Below, in pieces: positions 27,571 to 34,769 of a stretch of 64,000 nucleotides of DNA. Numbering within the stretch: the stretch's first letter is position 1; the number at the start of each line of letters is the position of its first letter. Under the pieces are notes generated by a model that was not told where the DNA came from, did not search any database, and saw nothing but the letters and a program-made list of their open reading frames with translations. Origin of the DNA: Phycisphaeraceae bacterium. GTDB lineage: Bacteria > Planctomycetota > Phycisphaerae > Phycisphaerales > SM1A02. The translations under genes and the position numbers were made by a program. The stretch covers positions 2,733,205 through 2,797,204 of the forward strand of contig CP054178.1 in NCBI GenBank assembly GCA_015709595.1, given 5' to 3'.

Positions 27571-29025
27571 TCACGCCTTCAACTCCCGCCGCATGATCTT
27601 GCCGGTAGCGTTGCGGGGCAGTTTGTCGATGAGCCGGATGTCGCGCGGCACCTTGAACTGGGCCAGGTGCTCGCGGCAGAAGCTCCGCAGGCCTTTCTCA
27701 TCGAACATGGCCCCTTCCTTGAGCTCCACGAAGGCGATCGCCACTTCGCCGCGCGATTCATCCATCTGCCCGATGACGGCGGAGGCGTTGACCGACGGAT
27801 GCCGGTTGAGCACCTCCTCGATCTCGCGCGGGAAGACGTTCTCACCGCCGATGATGAGCATTTCCTTGATGCGCCCGGTGATGTACAGGTGGCCATCCTC
27901 GTCGAAACGGCCCATGTCGCCGGTGTGGAAGTATCCCTGAGCGTCGAACACCCGGGCGGTTTCGTCCGGCAGTTTGTAGTACCCCTTCATCACGTTGGGG
28001 CCCTTGATGCACACCTCGCCGTCGGTGTTGGGCGGCAGCCGGTTGCCCTGCGGGTCGAGGATGATCTCGTCCACGCGCGGCAAGGGCTTGCCCACGCTCT
28101 TGCGCTTGTGGTCCTGCGGGCGGCACCAGTTGGTGACGGGGCTGGTTTCGGTCAGCCCGTATCCCTCGTTGATGATGACGTTGAAGCGCTCGCGGTAGCC
28201 GTCGAAGACCGCCTGCGGCAGCGGTTCGCCGCCCGACACGACATACTTGAAACTGGAGAAGTGGTCGGCGGTGGCGCTCTTGGCGTTGAGCAGAGCGGCA
28301 TGCATCGACGGAATGGCGATGAACATCGTGGGCCGGTGCTCCTCCATCAGGTCCAGCAGCCGCTTGGGCATGAAGCGAGCCGTGTAGATGGCCTTCAGCC
28401 CCGCCGCCAGTGGCAGCACTGTCAGCACCGTCAGCCCGAAGGAGTGGAACTGCGGCAGCACGCCCAGCAGCACATCATCAGGCGTGAAGTGAACCCACTC
28501 CCGGCACTGCTGAATGTTGGCGGCGATGTTGCCAGCCGTCAGCATCACCCCCTTGGGCTTGCCGCTCGTGCCGCTGGTATAGAGCAGCACCGCCAGGTGA
28601 TCGTCCGGTACGCGCTTCATGCGGCGGATGGGCGGGAACCCCTTGAACGACTGCTGGTCGAGCTTGATCGGCTTCACCCCCGCGGGCAACTCGCCGAACA
28701 TCTCCAGCATGGGCGTCACCGTGACCACCGCGTCCAGTTCGGCGTCGCCGATCACGTACGCCAGCTCTTCCGGCTTGAGCAGGTAGTTCAGCGGCACCGC
28801 CGTGCGCCCCAGGAGCCACGTGGCGATGAGCGCCATGGGGAACAGCCCGGAAGTCGGGAGCATGATGCCCACGTGGGGCCGATCCGTCTCGCGCTCGATG
28901 ATCCGCGCCAGGTGGTATGCGCCCATCAGCAGGTGAAAGCCCTTCCACGTGCGCTGGTCATCCACGATGACCTCGCGGAAAGGGTGGAACATCAGGTTGC
29001 GGAGGATGGGTCGAAGCGGCAGCAT
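27571..29025 (-). CDS. AMP-dependent acyl-CoA (or acyl-ACP) synthetase
   Basis: A 484-residue adenylate-forming enzyme that activates a carboxylic acid with ATP and CoA. The motifs are complete: P-loop-like LLYTSGTSGKPKGVML near residue 150, NEGYGLTETSP near residue 280, HTGDMGRFDEDGHLYITGR near residue 375 and the catalytic Lys in NATGKIMRREL at the C-terminus. It is shorter than most long-chain acyl-CoA synthetases (about 550), being compact at the N-terminus. The substrate is most likely a medium or long fatty acid but is not determinable here. It is divergent from the TPR-SPOR lipoprotein gene. Confidence 0.88.
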   Translation of the reverse strand: MLPLRPILRNLMFHPFREVIVDDQRTWKGFHLLMGAYHLARIIERETDRPHVGIMLPTSGLFPMALIATWLLGRTAVPLNYLLKPEELAYVIGDAELDAVVTVTPMLEMFGELPAGVKPIKLDQQSFKGFPPIRRMKRVPDDHLAVLLYTSGTSGKPKGVMLTAGNIAANIQQCREWVHFTPDDVLLGVLPQFHSFGLTVLTVLPLAAGLKAIYTARFMPKRLLDLMEEHRPTMFIAIPSMHAALLNAKSATADHFSSFKYVVSGGEPLPQAVFDGYRERFNVIINEGYGLTETSPVTNWCRPQDHKRKSVGKPLPRVDEIILDPQGNRLPPNTDGEVCIKGPNVMKGYYKLPDETARVFDAQGYFHTGDMGRFDEDGHLYITGRIKEMLIIGGENVFPREIEEVLNRHPSVNASAVIGQMDESRGEVAIAFVELKEGAMFDEKGLRSFCREHLAQFKVPRDIRLIDKLPRNATGKIMRRELKA

Positions 29026-29162
29026 GGGTGGCTCGGCAGGAAACGGGAGGCCAGACGCCGGGAAAAGTGCGGGACAGCGCGGGCGACTGTACGATAAGTG
29101 GAGCGTGCGCCTGCGCCAATCCGGCGCGGCGGATGTCTCGTGACAGGAATGAGGTCACTTCC

Positions 29163-30023
29163 ATGCCCCGACTGCTGGGTCTGCCGTGGGTTGTCGCGGC
29201 GCTGCTGATGGCGATGGCCGGGTGCGAGAGCACGCCCAAGGCCAGCGCGGGATTGGCCGGCGCGCTGTCGGAGTACGACGCCGGCCGCTACGACGCCGCC
29301 CACACCAAGGCCGTGGCCGCCATGCAGGGCGCGACGGGCGCGGACCGTGAGCAGGCCGCCTACGTGGCCGGGCTGAGCGCCTATCGCAAGCGCGACTACA
29401 TCGAGGCGGAGCACCGGCTCACCACCGCCGCCGCGTCGAGCGACCGCACCGTCTCCGGTCGCGCCAAGGCCGCTCTCGGACTGGTGTGCCTGGCGCAGAA
29501 CCGGCCCGCGACTGGCGCCGTGCATCTGGCCGAGGCCGCCCGCGTGCTCGACGGGCCGGACGCCTCTGAAGCCGCCTTCCGCGCCGGGGTGGCGTACCAG
29601 CTCGCGGGAGATGAGTCCGCCGCCCAGCGGCAGTTCGCCTACGCACGGTCCGTGGAATCATCCTCGGGCGTTTCCGGCGGCCGCGCGAGCACGGGTGGCG
29701 GGGGCGGAAGCGGGGGAACGAGTGGGGGAACGAGTGGGGGGGCAACGGGAGGGAGCTGGGCCAATCCGCCCTCGGGACTGTTCGCCATCCAGGTTGGCGC
29801 CTTCTCCGACATGACCAATGCCCGAAGTGCGGCGGATCAGGCCCGGCGTTTCGCCGATCGACACGGCCTGGGCGAGGTCCGCATCATCCCCAAGTCCGAT
29901 GCCCGCCAGCGCACGCTCTACGTGGTGCAGTTCGGGCGCTTCACGTCGCGCACCAGCGCCGAGGCCGCCCTGAGACAGCTCGCCGAGCCACGATACATCA
30001 TCGCGCCCCTGATGGCGGGGTAG
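29163..30023 (+). CDS. TPR-SPOR lipoprotein
   Basis: A 286-residue lipoprotein: signal peptide with lipobox MAMAGC (Cys near residue 21), three or four TPR-like helix pairs (residues about 30-165, e.g. EYDAGRYDAAHTKAVAAM, KRDYIEAEHRLTTAA), a Gly/Ser/Thr linker of about 35 residues from a 12-nt repeat, and a SPOR domain at about 205-285 (FAIQVGAFSDMTNARSAADQ, LYVVQFGRFTSRTSAEAAL). SPOR domains bind denuded glycan strands at division septa, so this is likely an outer-membrane or periplasmic wall-binding protein. GAGGT lies about 8 nt before the ATG. Confidence 0.85.
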   Translation: MPRLLGLPWVVAALLMAMAGCESTPKASAGLAGALSEYDAGRYDAAHTKAVAAMQGATGADREQAAYVAGLSAYRKRDYIEAEHRLTTAAASSDRTVSGRAKAALGLVCLAQNRPATGAVHLAEAARVLDGPDASEAAFRAGVAYQLAGDESAAQRQFAYARSVESSSGVSGGRASTGGGGGSGGTSGGTSGGATGGSWANPPSGLFAIQVGAFSDMTNARSAADQARRFADRHGLGEVRIIPKSDARQRTLYVVQFGRFTSRTSAEAALRQLAEPRYIIAPLMAG

Positions 30024-30453
30024 TTCCCGAGCCGTCGGCCAGGACTTGTTCAGGTCGGAGGGTTCCTCGAACAATCCCCTCTCCTTCCGGAAGAGGGTCG
30101 AGTGCGGGCACGTTCGATTCTGTCCCTGATCCAGACCCCTCTCCCTCGAGGCGAGGGCTTCCGGGATCGGAGTCGATACCCGGAACGGGGCGTGATTGAT
30201 CCGAGTGACGGGTTGTCTGAGGAATGTCGCTTCAGAGCCGGACGCGGTGCTGGCGGCTCACCTGATGAAGCGGCCAGGAATACAGCAGTTGGGGACACCG
30301 CAGGGGACACCGTCACCGGACGCGACGTGCCTTGAATCGTCAGCACGTGGCACGACGGCGCAAGCGCTGAATGTCGATGGAAACCTCGTTTCCGCAAGCG
30401 ATAGACGCCATGCGGCAGTGCATGGCGCACACTGGCCTGTGCCCGGTGTGGAA
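30024..30453. other. 430-bp spacer with two CCCTCTCC palindromes
   Basis: No convincing gene. Two REP-like imperfect palindromes, CCCTCTCC..GGAAGAGGG near 30076-30097 and CCCTCTCC..GGCGAGGG near 30136-30157, lie after the SPOR gene and might act as its terminator. The rest, up to the 3' end of the tmRNA gene, has broken reading frames with poor coding bias. Confidence 0.5.
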
Positions 30454-30798
30454 TGGAGCCGGGGGGAATCGAACCCCCGTGCCGAAACAGTCAGCCGGTC
30501 GCCTCTACGCGCGTAGTCGTCGTGTGTTCTCGGCCCGGGAATCGCCGACGACGGCGGTTCTCCGGGACATGACAGCCGAGTGTCTCGCTCCTCCGGCGGC
30601 TGTCAGCCCTTCGGAGCCAGCCCGATGTCTACGATCGCCGCCCCATCGGGCGTCGGACGGCGATCGTGCTGCTCAGTTAGGCAGCAAGAGCGTACTGCGG
30701 TTCAGCAGTTGTGTGTTTGCATCCTTTTTACGTGGCCAGGATGCTCCACGGCGCGCCACGGCCGGCCTTCCCTGTCCGGTCGATGCCTGGTCGGCCCC
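30454..30798 (-). ncRNA. ssrA: Transfer-messenger RNA (one-piece tmRNA)
   Basis: The 345-nt gene has a tRNA-like end: 5' GGGGCCGACCAGGCATCGAC (compare the usual GGGGcugauucuGGauUCGAC) pairs with 3' CGGCTCC plus A, preceded by a T arm GGGGGTTCGATTCCCCC. CCA is not encoded. The tag reading frame ends in TAEPQYALAA followed by TAA near 30679, a classic SsrA degradation tag. The upstream part CGTAAAAAGG fits the pre-tag region. The expected resume codon GCA (in TGCAAACAC) is out of frame with that tag by two bases. tmRNA with SmpB frees ribosomes from broken mRNA. A TAGAAT box about 40 nt upstream may drive a precursor. Confidence 0.93.
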
Positions 30799-31035
30799 AG
30801 ATGTCAAAGAGCGGTGCGAGTCATCCTCGCCGGTGATTCTACGCCTCCCGGCGGCGACGGTTCGAGCGCACCAGTGCGCGGCGCGTGCGGCGACCCCGGA
30901 TGCTCCGATCGTCCGGGAAGTTCGGGAGCCGGCGACTCGGTCGGCGAGGCAAGTGAACGCGCACGATGCGGACCAGCGCACCACGGTACGAGGCCGCTCA
31001 TGAATCACCGCACCTCGCGCGCGGCGGCGGGCCGA

Positions 31036-31041
31036 TATCAT
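31036..31041 (+). promoter_or_regulatory. Candidate -10 box (TATCAT) of a leaderless transcript
   Basis: TATCAT ends 5 nt before the ATG of the ferredoxin-type membrane protein; no Shine-Dalgarno is present. Confidence 0.35.
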
Positions 31042-31046
31042 CCCGC

Positions 31047-32825
31047 ATGACTCCCCGCGCGGCCGCGCCCGCTGATGCCGGACCGACCCGATCGAGCGCC
31101 GCCTCCCGCTGCGGCGGGGGCGACGCCGCCATCTCGCTGCCCGTCCTGAAGGATCAACGGTCCGCCAAGCCCGCCATCCGCCCTTCGCGCAACGGCGTGC
31201 GGCGGGCCTGGGTGCTTGGCGTCATCCAGGCGCTCATCCTCCTGCACATCGGGCTGTGGCTGCTGGGGAAACAGTTCGGCTGGTTCGGCGGCTCAGGGCG
31301 CACGCTCTCGCCCGTCGAGCCCAGCGAGACCATGTACACGCTCGAACTGGGGCAGATCAACGCCGGCTTCATCTTCTTCGCCGCCGCGCTGCTCTCCACG
31401 CTCATCTTCGGCCGCTGGGTGTGCGGCTGGGCGTGCCACGTCGTGCTGCTGCAGGATCTCTGCTCGTGGATCATGAAGAAACTGGGCGTGCGTCCCAAGC
31501 CCTTCCGCTCGCGGCTGCTGGTCTGGGCGCCCTTCGTGCTCGCCCTGTACATGTTCATCTGGCCCTCGTTCAAGCGGCTGGCGCTCTTTCCGATCCTGGA
31601 GGCGGCCTGGCCCGCCGCGGCCACGTGGCTCAAGCCCGTGGCGCCGTGGACGGGTTTTTCCAACCACCTCGTCACCGAGAGCTTCTGGGCCACCTTTCCC
31701 GTCATCATGGCGGCGCCCACGCTGCTCATCGTCGGGTTCGCGGCGGTGTACTTCCTCGGCTCCAAGGGGTTCTGCACCTACGGCTGCCCCTACGGCGGGT
31801 TCTTCGCGCCGCTGGACGAGTTCGCCCCCGGACGCATCCGCGTCGATCACGACAAGTGCCACCAGTGCGGCCACTGCACCGCCACCTGCACCAGCAACGT
31901 GCGCGTCCACGAGGAAGTCCGCGAGTACGGCATGGTCATCGACCCCGGCTGCATGAAGTGCCTCGACTGCGTGAGCGTCTGCCCCAACGAGGCCCTTTCC
32001 TTCGGCTTCGGCCCGCCGGCCTTCCGCAAGCCCGCCGCCAGGAACGCCCCGCCCAGGCGGCAGTACGACCTCTCCCTGCGCGAGGAGCTCGCCGTCGCCG
32101 CCATCTTCCTCCTCGCCGTGCTCGGCTTCCGCGGGCTGTATCTCGGCGAGGGCGTGCCGCTGCTCATGGCCATGGGGCTGGGGGGCATCGTGGCCTTCGC
32201 CGCCTTCAAGACATGGCGACTGTTCAGCTCCGCCGACGTGGTGCGGCTTCAGAACATCCACCTGAAGTGGCGTCGCCGCATCACCCCCGCGGGATGGGCT
32301 CTGGCGGGCGTCACGCTGCTGCTGCTGGTGCTGGCCTCGCTCAACGGCGCGGGCAACATCGCCGCCTGGCGGGCCGACATCCTGGAGCGCCGCCTGATGG
32401 CCGCCATGCCGCCTGATGTGCAGCAGGCGCTCTTCTCACCCTTCAACGGCGAGATGGTGCCCCAGCAGGTGAAGGACGACGCCGCCCGCATCATCGCCCA
32501 CCGGCGGCTGGCGCTCGGCTTCACGGAAGGCGGCCTGGCTCTCATGTCCCCGCCGGATGAGTGGCTGCGTCTCTCCTGGCTCCACGTCATCCGCGGCGAG
32601 TGGCGCGACGCCGAAACGCTCCTGCGAGCGTACATCGACCACGCCGGACCCGCCGAGCACCTCGGCGCGGACCTCATCAAGCTGCTGCTCCTGCAGCGCC
32701 GGGACCGCGAGGCCCTCGACTACGGCCGCTCGCTCCTCGCCGAGCATCCGCACTGGACGGGCGTCGCCCAGCTGGTCGAGATCGTGGAGCAGAACGTCCT
32801 GCCTCGGCCGCCCGGCGCCCGGTGA
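31047..32825 (+). CDS. Polytopic 4Fe-4S ferredoxin protein (CcoG/NosR/NapH-like) with C-terminal TPR-like region
   Basis: A 592-residue protein. Five or more membrane helices lie in the first 250 residues. FGRWVCGWACHVVLLQDLC near residue 125 and FCTYGCPYGG near residue 245 are the paired Cys loops of NapH/NosR/CcoG-type proteins. Two 4Fe-4S clusters follow: CHQCGHCTATC near residue 270 and CMKCLDCVSVCPNEAL near residue 305. Two more membrane helices come next, then a soluble helical end (about 455-592) with TPR-like spacing. It should pass electrons across or along the membrane, perhaps in copper-enzyme maturation. No nos, nap or cco genes flank it, so the partner is unknown. Confidence 0.82.
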   Translation: MTPRAAAPADAGPTRSSAASRCGGGDAAISLPVLKDQRSAKPAIRPSRNGVRRAWVLGVIQALILLHIGLWLLGKQFGWFGGSGRTLSPVEPSETMYTLELGQINAGFIFFAAALLSTLIFGRWVCGWACHVVLLQDLCSWIMKKLGVRPKPFRSRLLVWAPFVLALYMFIWPSFKRLALFPILEAAWPAAATWLKPVAPWTGFSNHLVTESFWATFPVIMAAPTLLIVGFAAVYFLGSKGFCTYGCPYGGFFAPLDEFAPGRIRVDHDKCHQCGHCTATCTSNVRVHEEVREYGMVIDPGCMKCLDCVSVCPNEALSFGFGPPAFRKPAARNAPPRRQYDLSLREELAVAAIFLLAVLGFRGLYLGEGVPLLMAMGLGGIVAFAAFKTWRLFSSADVVRLQNIHLKWRRRITPAGWALAGVTLLLLVLASLNGAGNIAAWRADILERRLMAAMPPDVQQALFSPFNGEMVPQQVKDDAARIIAHRRLALGFTEGGLALMSPPDEWLRLSWLHVIRGEWRDAETLLRAYIDHAGPAEHLGADLIKLLLLQRRDREALDYGRSLLAEHPHWTGVAQLVEIVEQNVLPRPPGAR

Positions 32826-32878
32826 ACGCGGCCGCTCTGGCGCGCCCCGCGCGCACCCGCCGGCGCCGAGCCCGTGGC

Positions 32879-33919
32879 TCACCCGTTGATCAGCCGGTCC
32901 ATGATCGCCTTCTGCACATGCAGGCGATTCTCGGCCTCGTCGATGATCATCGAGTAGGGGGCGTCCGCCACCGCATCGGTGGCCTTGATGTTCCGCCGCA
33001 TCGGCAGGCAGTGGCTGAACAGCCCGCTCACGCGCCCGCCCCCCGGCGCCTCCCGCCCCGTCAGGGCCATCTTCGCCTCATCCACCATGAAGTGCCGGTG
33101 GGCGTCGCGGATGGGCTTCTCCTCCTCCCATCTTCCAAAGTACGGCAGCGCGCCCCAGCTCTTGGCGTAGACCACATCCGCCCCGCGGTAGGCGCTCTCG
33201 ATGTCGTGCGACACCGTGATCGACCCGCCCTGCTCGGCGGCGTTGTTCCGCGCGCTGGCCATGAACCGCTCATCCAGCACGTACTCGGGCGTGGGGCAGA
33301 GCAGCGTCACATCAAACCCGAACTTGCTGGCGATCAGCAGCGCCGAGTTGGCCACCGCCGTGTTGAGCGGCCGGGGATGGTACGTCCACGTGAGCACGAA
33401 CTTGCGCCCCCGGAAGTCCCGCCCCAGCCGCTCCTCGATCGCCAGCATCAGCGCCAGCTCCTGGCACGGATGCACGATCGTCTCCATGTTGATCACCGGC
33501 GCCGTGGCGTACCTAGCGAAGGCCCGGATCACGCGGTCCTCGCGGTCGATCGACCAGTCGATGAACCTGGGAAACGCCCGCACCGCGATCAGGTCGCAGA
33601 ACCGGCTGAGCACGCGGGCGGCCTCCTTCACGTGCTCCTCAGTCTCGCCCGCCATGGTGACGCCATCCTCGAACTCGATGGGCCACGATCCCTTGCCCGG
33701 TTCGAGCGTGACGGCGTGGCCGCCCATCTGGTAGATGCCCACATCGAAGCTCGTCCGCGTGCGCAGCGAGGGGTTGAAGAAGACCAGCGCGATGGTGCGG
33801 CCCTTCAGCCGCTGGTTGAACGCCGCTCCCGGACGCTTGAACGCCGCCGCCTGGTCGAGGATCGACTGCAGTTCTTCGCGTGACCAATCTTCGGTGGTGA
33901 GGAAGTGTCGGATCATCAT
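32879..33919 (-). CDS. argF': N-acetylornithine carbamoyltransferase
   Basis: A 346-residue transcarbamylase that makes N-acetylcitrulline from N-acetylornithine and carbamoyl phosphate. FFNPSLRTRTSFDVG is the carbamoyl-phosphate loop; ordinary ornithine enzymes have STRTR here. GSWPIEFEDG carries the Glu that selects the acetylated substrate in the Xanthomonas enzyme (Pro in the succinylornithine enzyme). HPCQEL, TWTYHPRPLNTAVANSAL and SHCLPMRRNIKATDA complete the family pattern, and the agreement with the Xanthomonas type is very close by memory. Arginine synthesis would then deacetylate at acetylcitrulline. No other arg gene is in the window. The ATG has no Shine-Dalgarno but a TACCCT ends 6 nt before it. 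Confidence 0.92.
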   Translation of the reverse strand: MMIRHFLTTEDWSREELQSILDQAAAFKRPGAAFNQRLKGRTIALVFFNPSLRTRTSFDVGIYQMGGHAVTLEPGKGSWPIEFEDGVTMAGETEEHVKEAARVLSRFCDLIAVRAFPRFIDWSIDREDRVIRAFARYATAPVINMETIVHPCQELALMLAIEERLGRDFRGRKFVLTWTYHPRPLNTAVANSALLIASKFGFDVTLLCPTPEYVLDERFMASARNNAAEQGGSITVSHDIESAYRGADVVYAKSWGALPYFGRWEEEKPIRDAHRHFMVDEAKMALTGREAPGGGRVSGLFSHCLPMRRNIKATDAVADAPYSMIIDEAENRLHVQKAIMDRLING

Positions 33920-33925
33920 CGGGAG

Positions 33926-33931
33926 AGGGTA
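33926..33931 (-). promoter_or_regulatory. Candidate -10 box (TACCCT) of a leaderless argF' transcript
   Basis: TACCCT is separated from the first ATG of argF' by 6 nt, with no ribosome binding site between. Confidence 0.35.
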
Positions 33932-34064
33932 GGGGGGTCGGGCGGGTTCCGGGCGTGATCCGAGGGCGGCTGCGACCTGCGCGGCAACGCCCCCGGACGG
34001 ACGGGCTGCCCCGAAGGCGGGGGGCGCGAGGACCGGGGGGGCGGGAGGAGTGGGGGGGGCGGCT

Positions 34065-34175
34065 TCACGAAAGAGAGGAGCGGCATAACGAAAGGGAGGG
34101 ATTCCGTTCTGCCGGGCAGGGATTTCGTTATGCCAGGCAGGGATTCCGTTATGCCAGGCAGGGATTTCGTGATGC
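34065..34175. repeat. 21-nt tandem repeat inside a nested palindrome
   Basis: Three copies of GGGATTYCGTTATGCCAGGCA and one partial copy run from 34098. On the left are inverted partners: GGCATAACGAAA (34082-34093) pairs with TTTCGTTATGCC (34123-34134), and outside it TCACGAAA (34065-34072) pairs with TTTCGTGA (34165-34172). The order is nested, so the whole could fold as one long imperfect hairpin. Confidence 0.75.
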
Positions 34176-34289
34176 GGGAGTGCGTTTTCGGGCCGCTGTG
34201 AAGGGTTTTGCAGGTATTCGGACGGAGCGCTTCAGTCGCGGCGGGGCGGCGCCGATATCAGTCGCATGGCCGGGAGGAATCCGCCACCC

Positions 34290-34593
34290 ATGTCGAACAC
34301 GGAGCGACAGCGGCTGTTCCGCGAGCGTCACCCCGGCTATTACCAGCGCCTGCACGCGAAGCGGCGGGCGGCGACGAAGGCGGCGATGCCCGCGCTCATG
34401 GCGAAGATCGAGATGGAAGTGGCCGCCAAACTGCAGGCGTGGCGAGAGGCGATCGTGCCCGCGGTGCGCACGACCCACCTGCTCCCCGCGGCGGATGAGC
34501 ATCTCTCGATCAGCCAGTTCCTCACCGTGCGGCCTCGCGAGGTTGAGATGGCGGTGCTGGGGGACCGGTTGGGGGGGGTCGGACCGGGCGTGA
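34290..34593 (+). pseudogene. Small basic protein gene, frame interrupted at a G8 run
   Basis: About 100 codons. The first 90 read as a basic helical protein: TERQRLFRERHPGYYQRLHA at the N-terminus, then KRRAATKAAMPALMAKIEME and LLPAADEHLSISQFLTV. As given, the frame runs on into the antisense of putA for nearly 600 nt more. If the eight-G run at 34571-34578 had seven, translation would stop at the TGA at 34591, giving an end in GGSDRA. So either the sequence has one extra G, or the gene is a natural frameshift or slippage variant. GGGAGG lies 13 nt before the ATG. The family is not named, but the R..FR.RHP.YY pattern recurs in short bacterial proteins. Confidence 0.4.
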
Positions 34594-34637
34594 CGGCCGA
34601 GCAGTCGCGCGGTGAACGTGCGTCAGTCTCGGGTTCG

Positions 34638-34655
34638 CACGGCTGGACAGCCGTG
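34638..34655. repeat. Small palindrome CACGGCT-GGAC-AGCCGTG
   Basis: Seven-base-pair stem, GGAC loop, followed by GCAC. A sister with different stem but the same design lies at 47594-47611. Both are in spacers. Just after this one, spacer 34675-34768 has further low-complexity sequence of the kind repeated in planctomycete genomes (ATCCGCGTTCATCCGTGTCC). Confidence 0.55.
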
Positions 34656-34769
34656 GCACACGGGCGCCTGGCTCACCTCATCCGCGTTCATCCGTGTCCA
34701 TGCGTGGACTCAATCAGAACACCAACTCGTTCTTCCCTCCGCGCCTCTGCGGTGAATCCTCCCGCACGT

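Larger units (their letters stand above)
33920..34289. other. 370-bp spacer rich in G-runs and repeats
   Basis: This stretch lies between argF' and a small interrupted gene and holds no gene. It begins with G-rich sequence, including a 17-nt string (GGGAGGAGTGGGGGGGG) that recurs without mismatch at 198-214. Its middle is the nested palindrome and 21-nt repeat described separately. The long open frame across it codes a repeated 7-residue pattern and looks incidental. Confidence 0.6.

Noticed and set aside
30102-30335. 77-codon frame after the SPOR lipoprotein
   Set aside because: It runs through the CCCTCTCC palindrome and has no start context or domain-like pattern.
30454-30798. Two-piece (permuted) tmRNA
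   Set aside because: A normal 5' GGGGCCGACC...ATCGAC segment is present upstream and pairs with the 3' acceptor, so it is one-piece.
34098-34175. CRISPR array
   Set aside because: The 21-nt repeats are directly adjacent, with no spacers and no cas genes.
33955-34593. Protein with 7-residue repeats (GFRYARQ)
   Set aside because: The repeat comes from the 21-nt DNA repeat; the frame has no start site, and the inverted arms suggest a nucleic acid structure.
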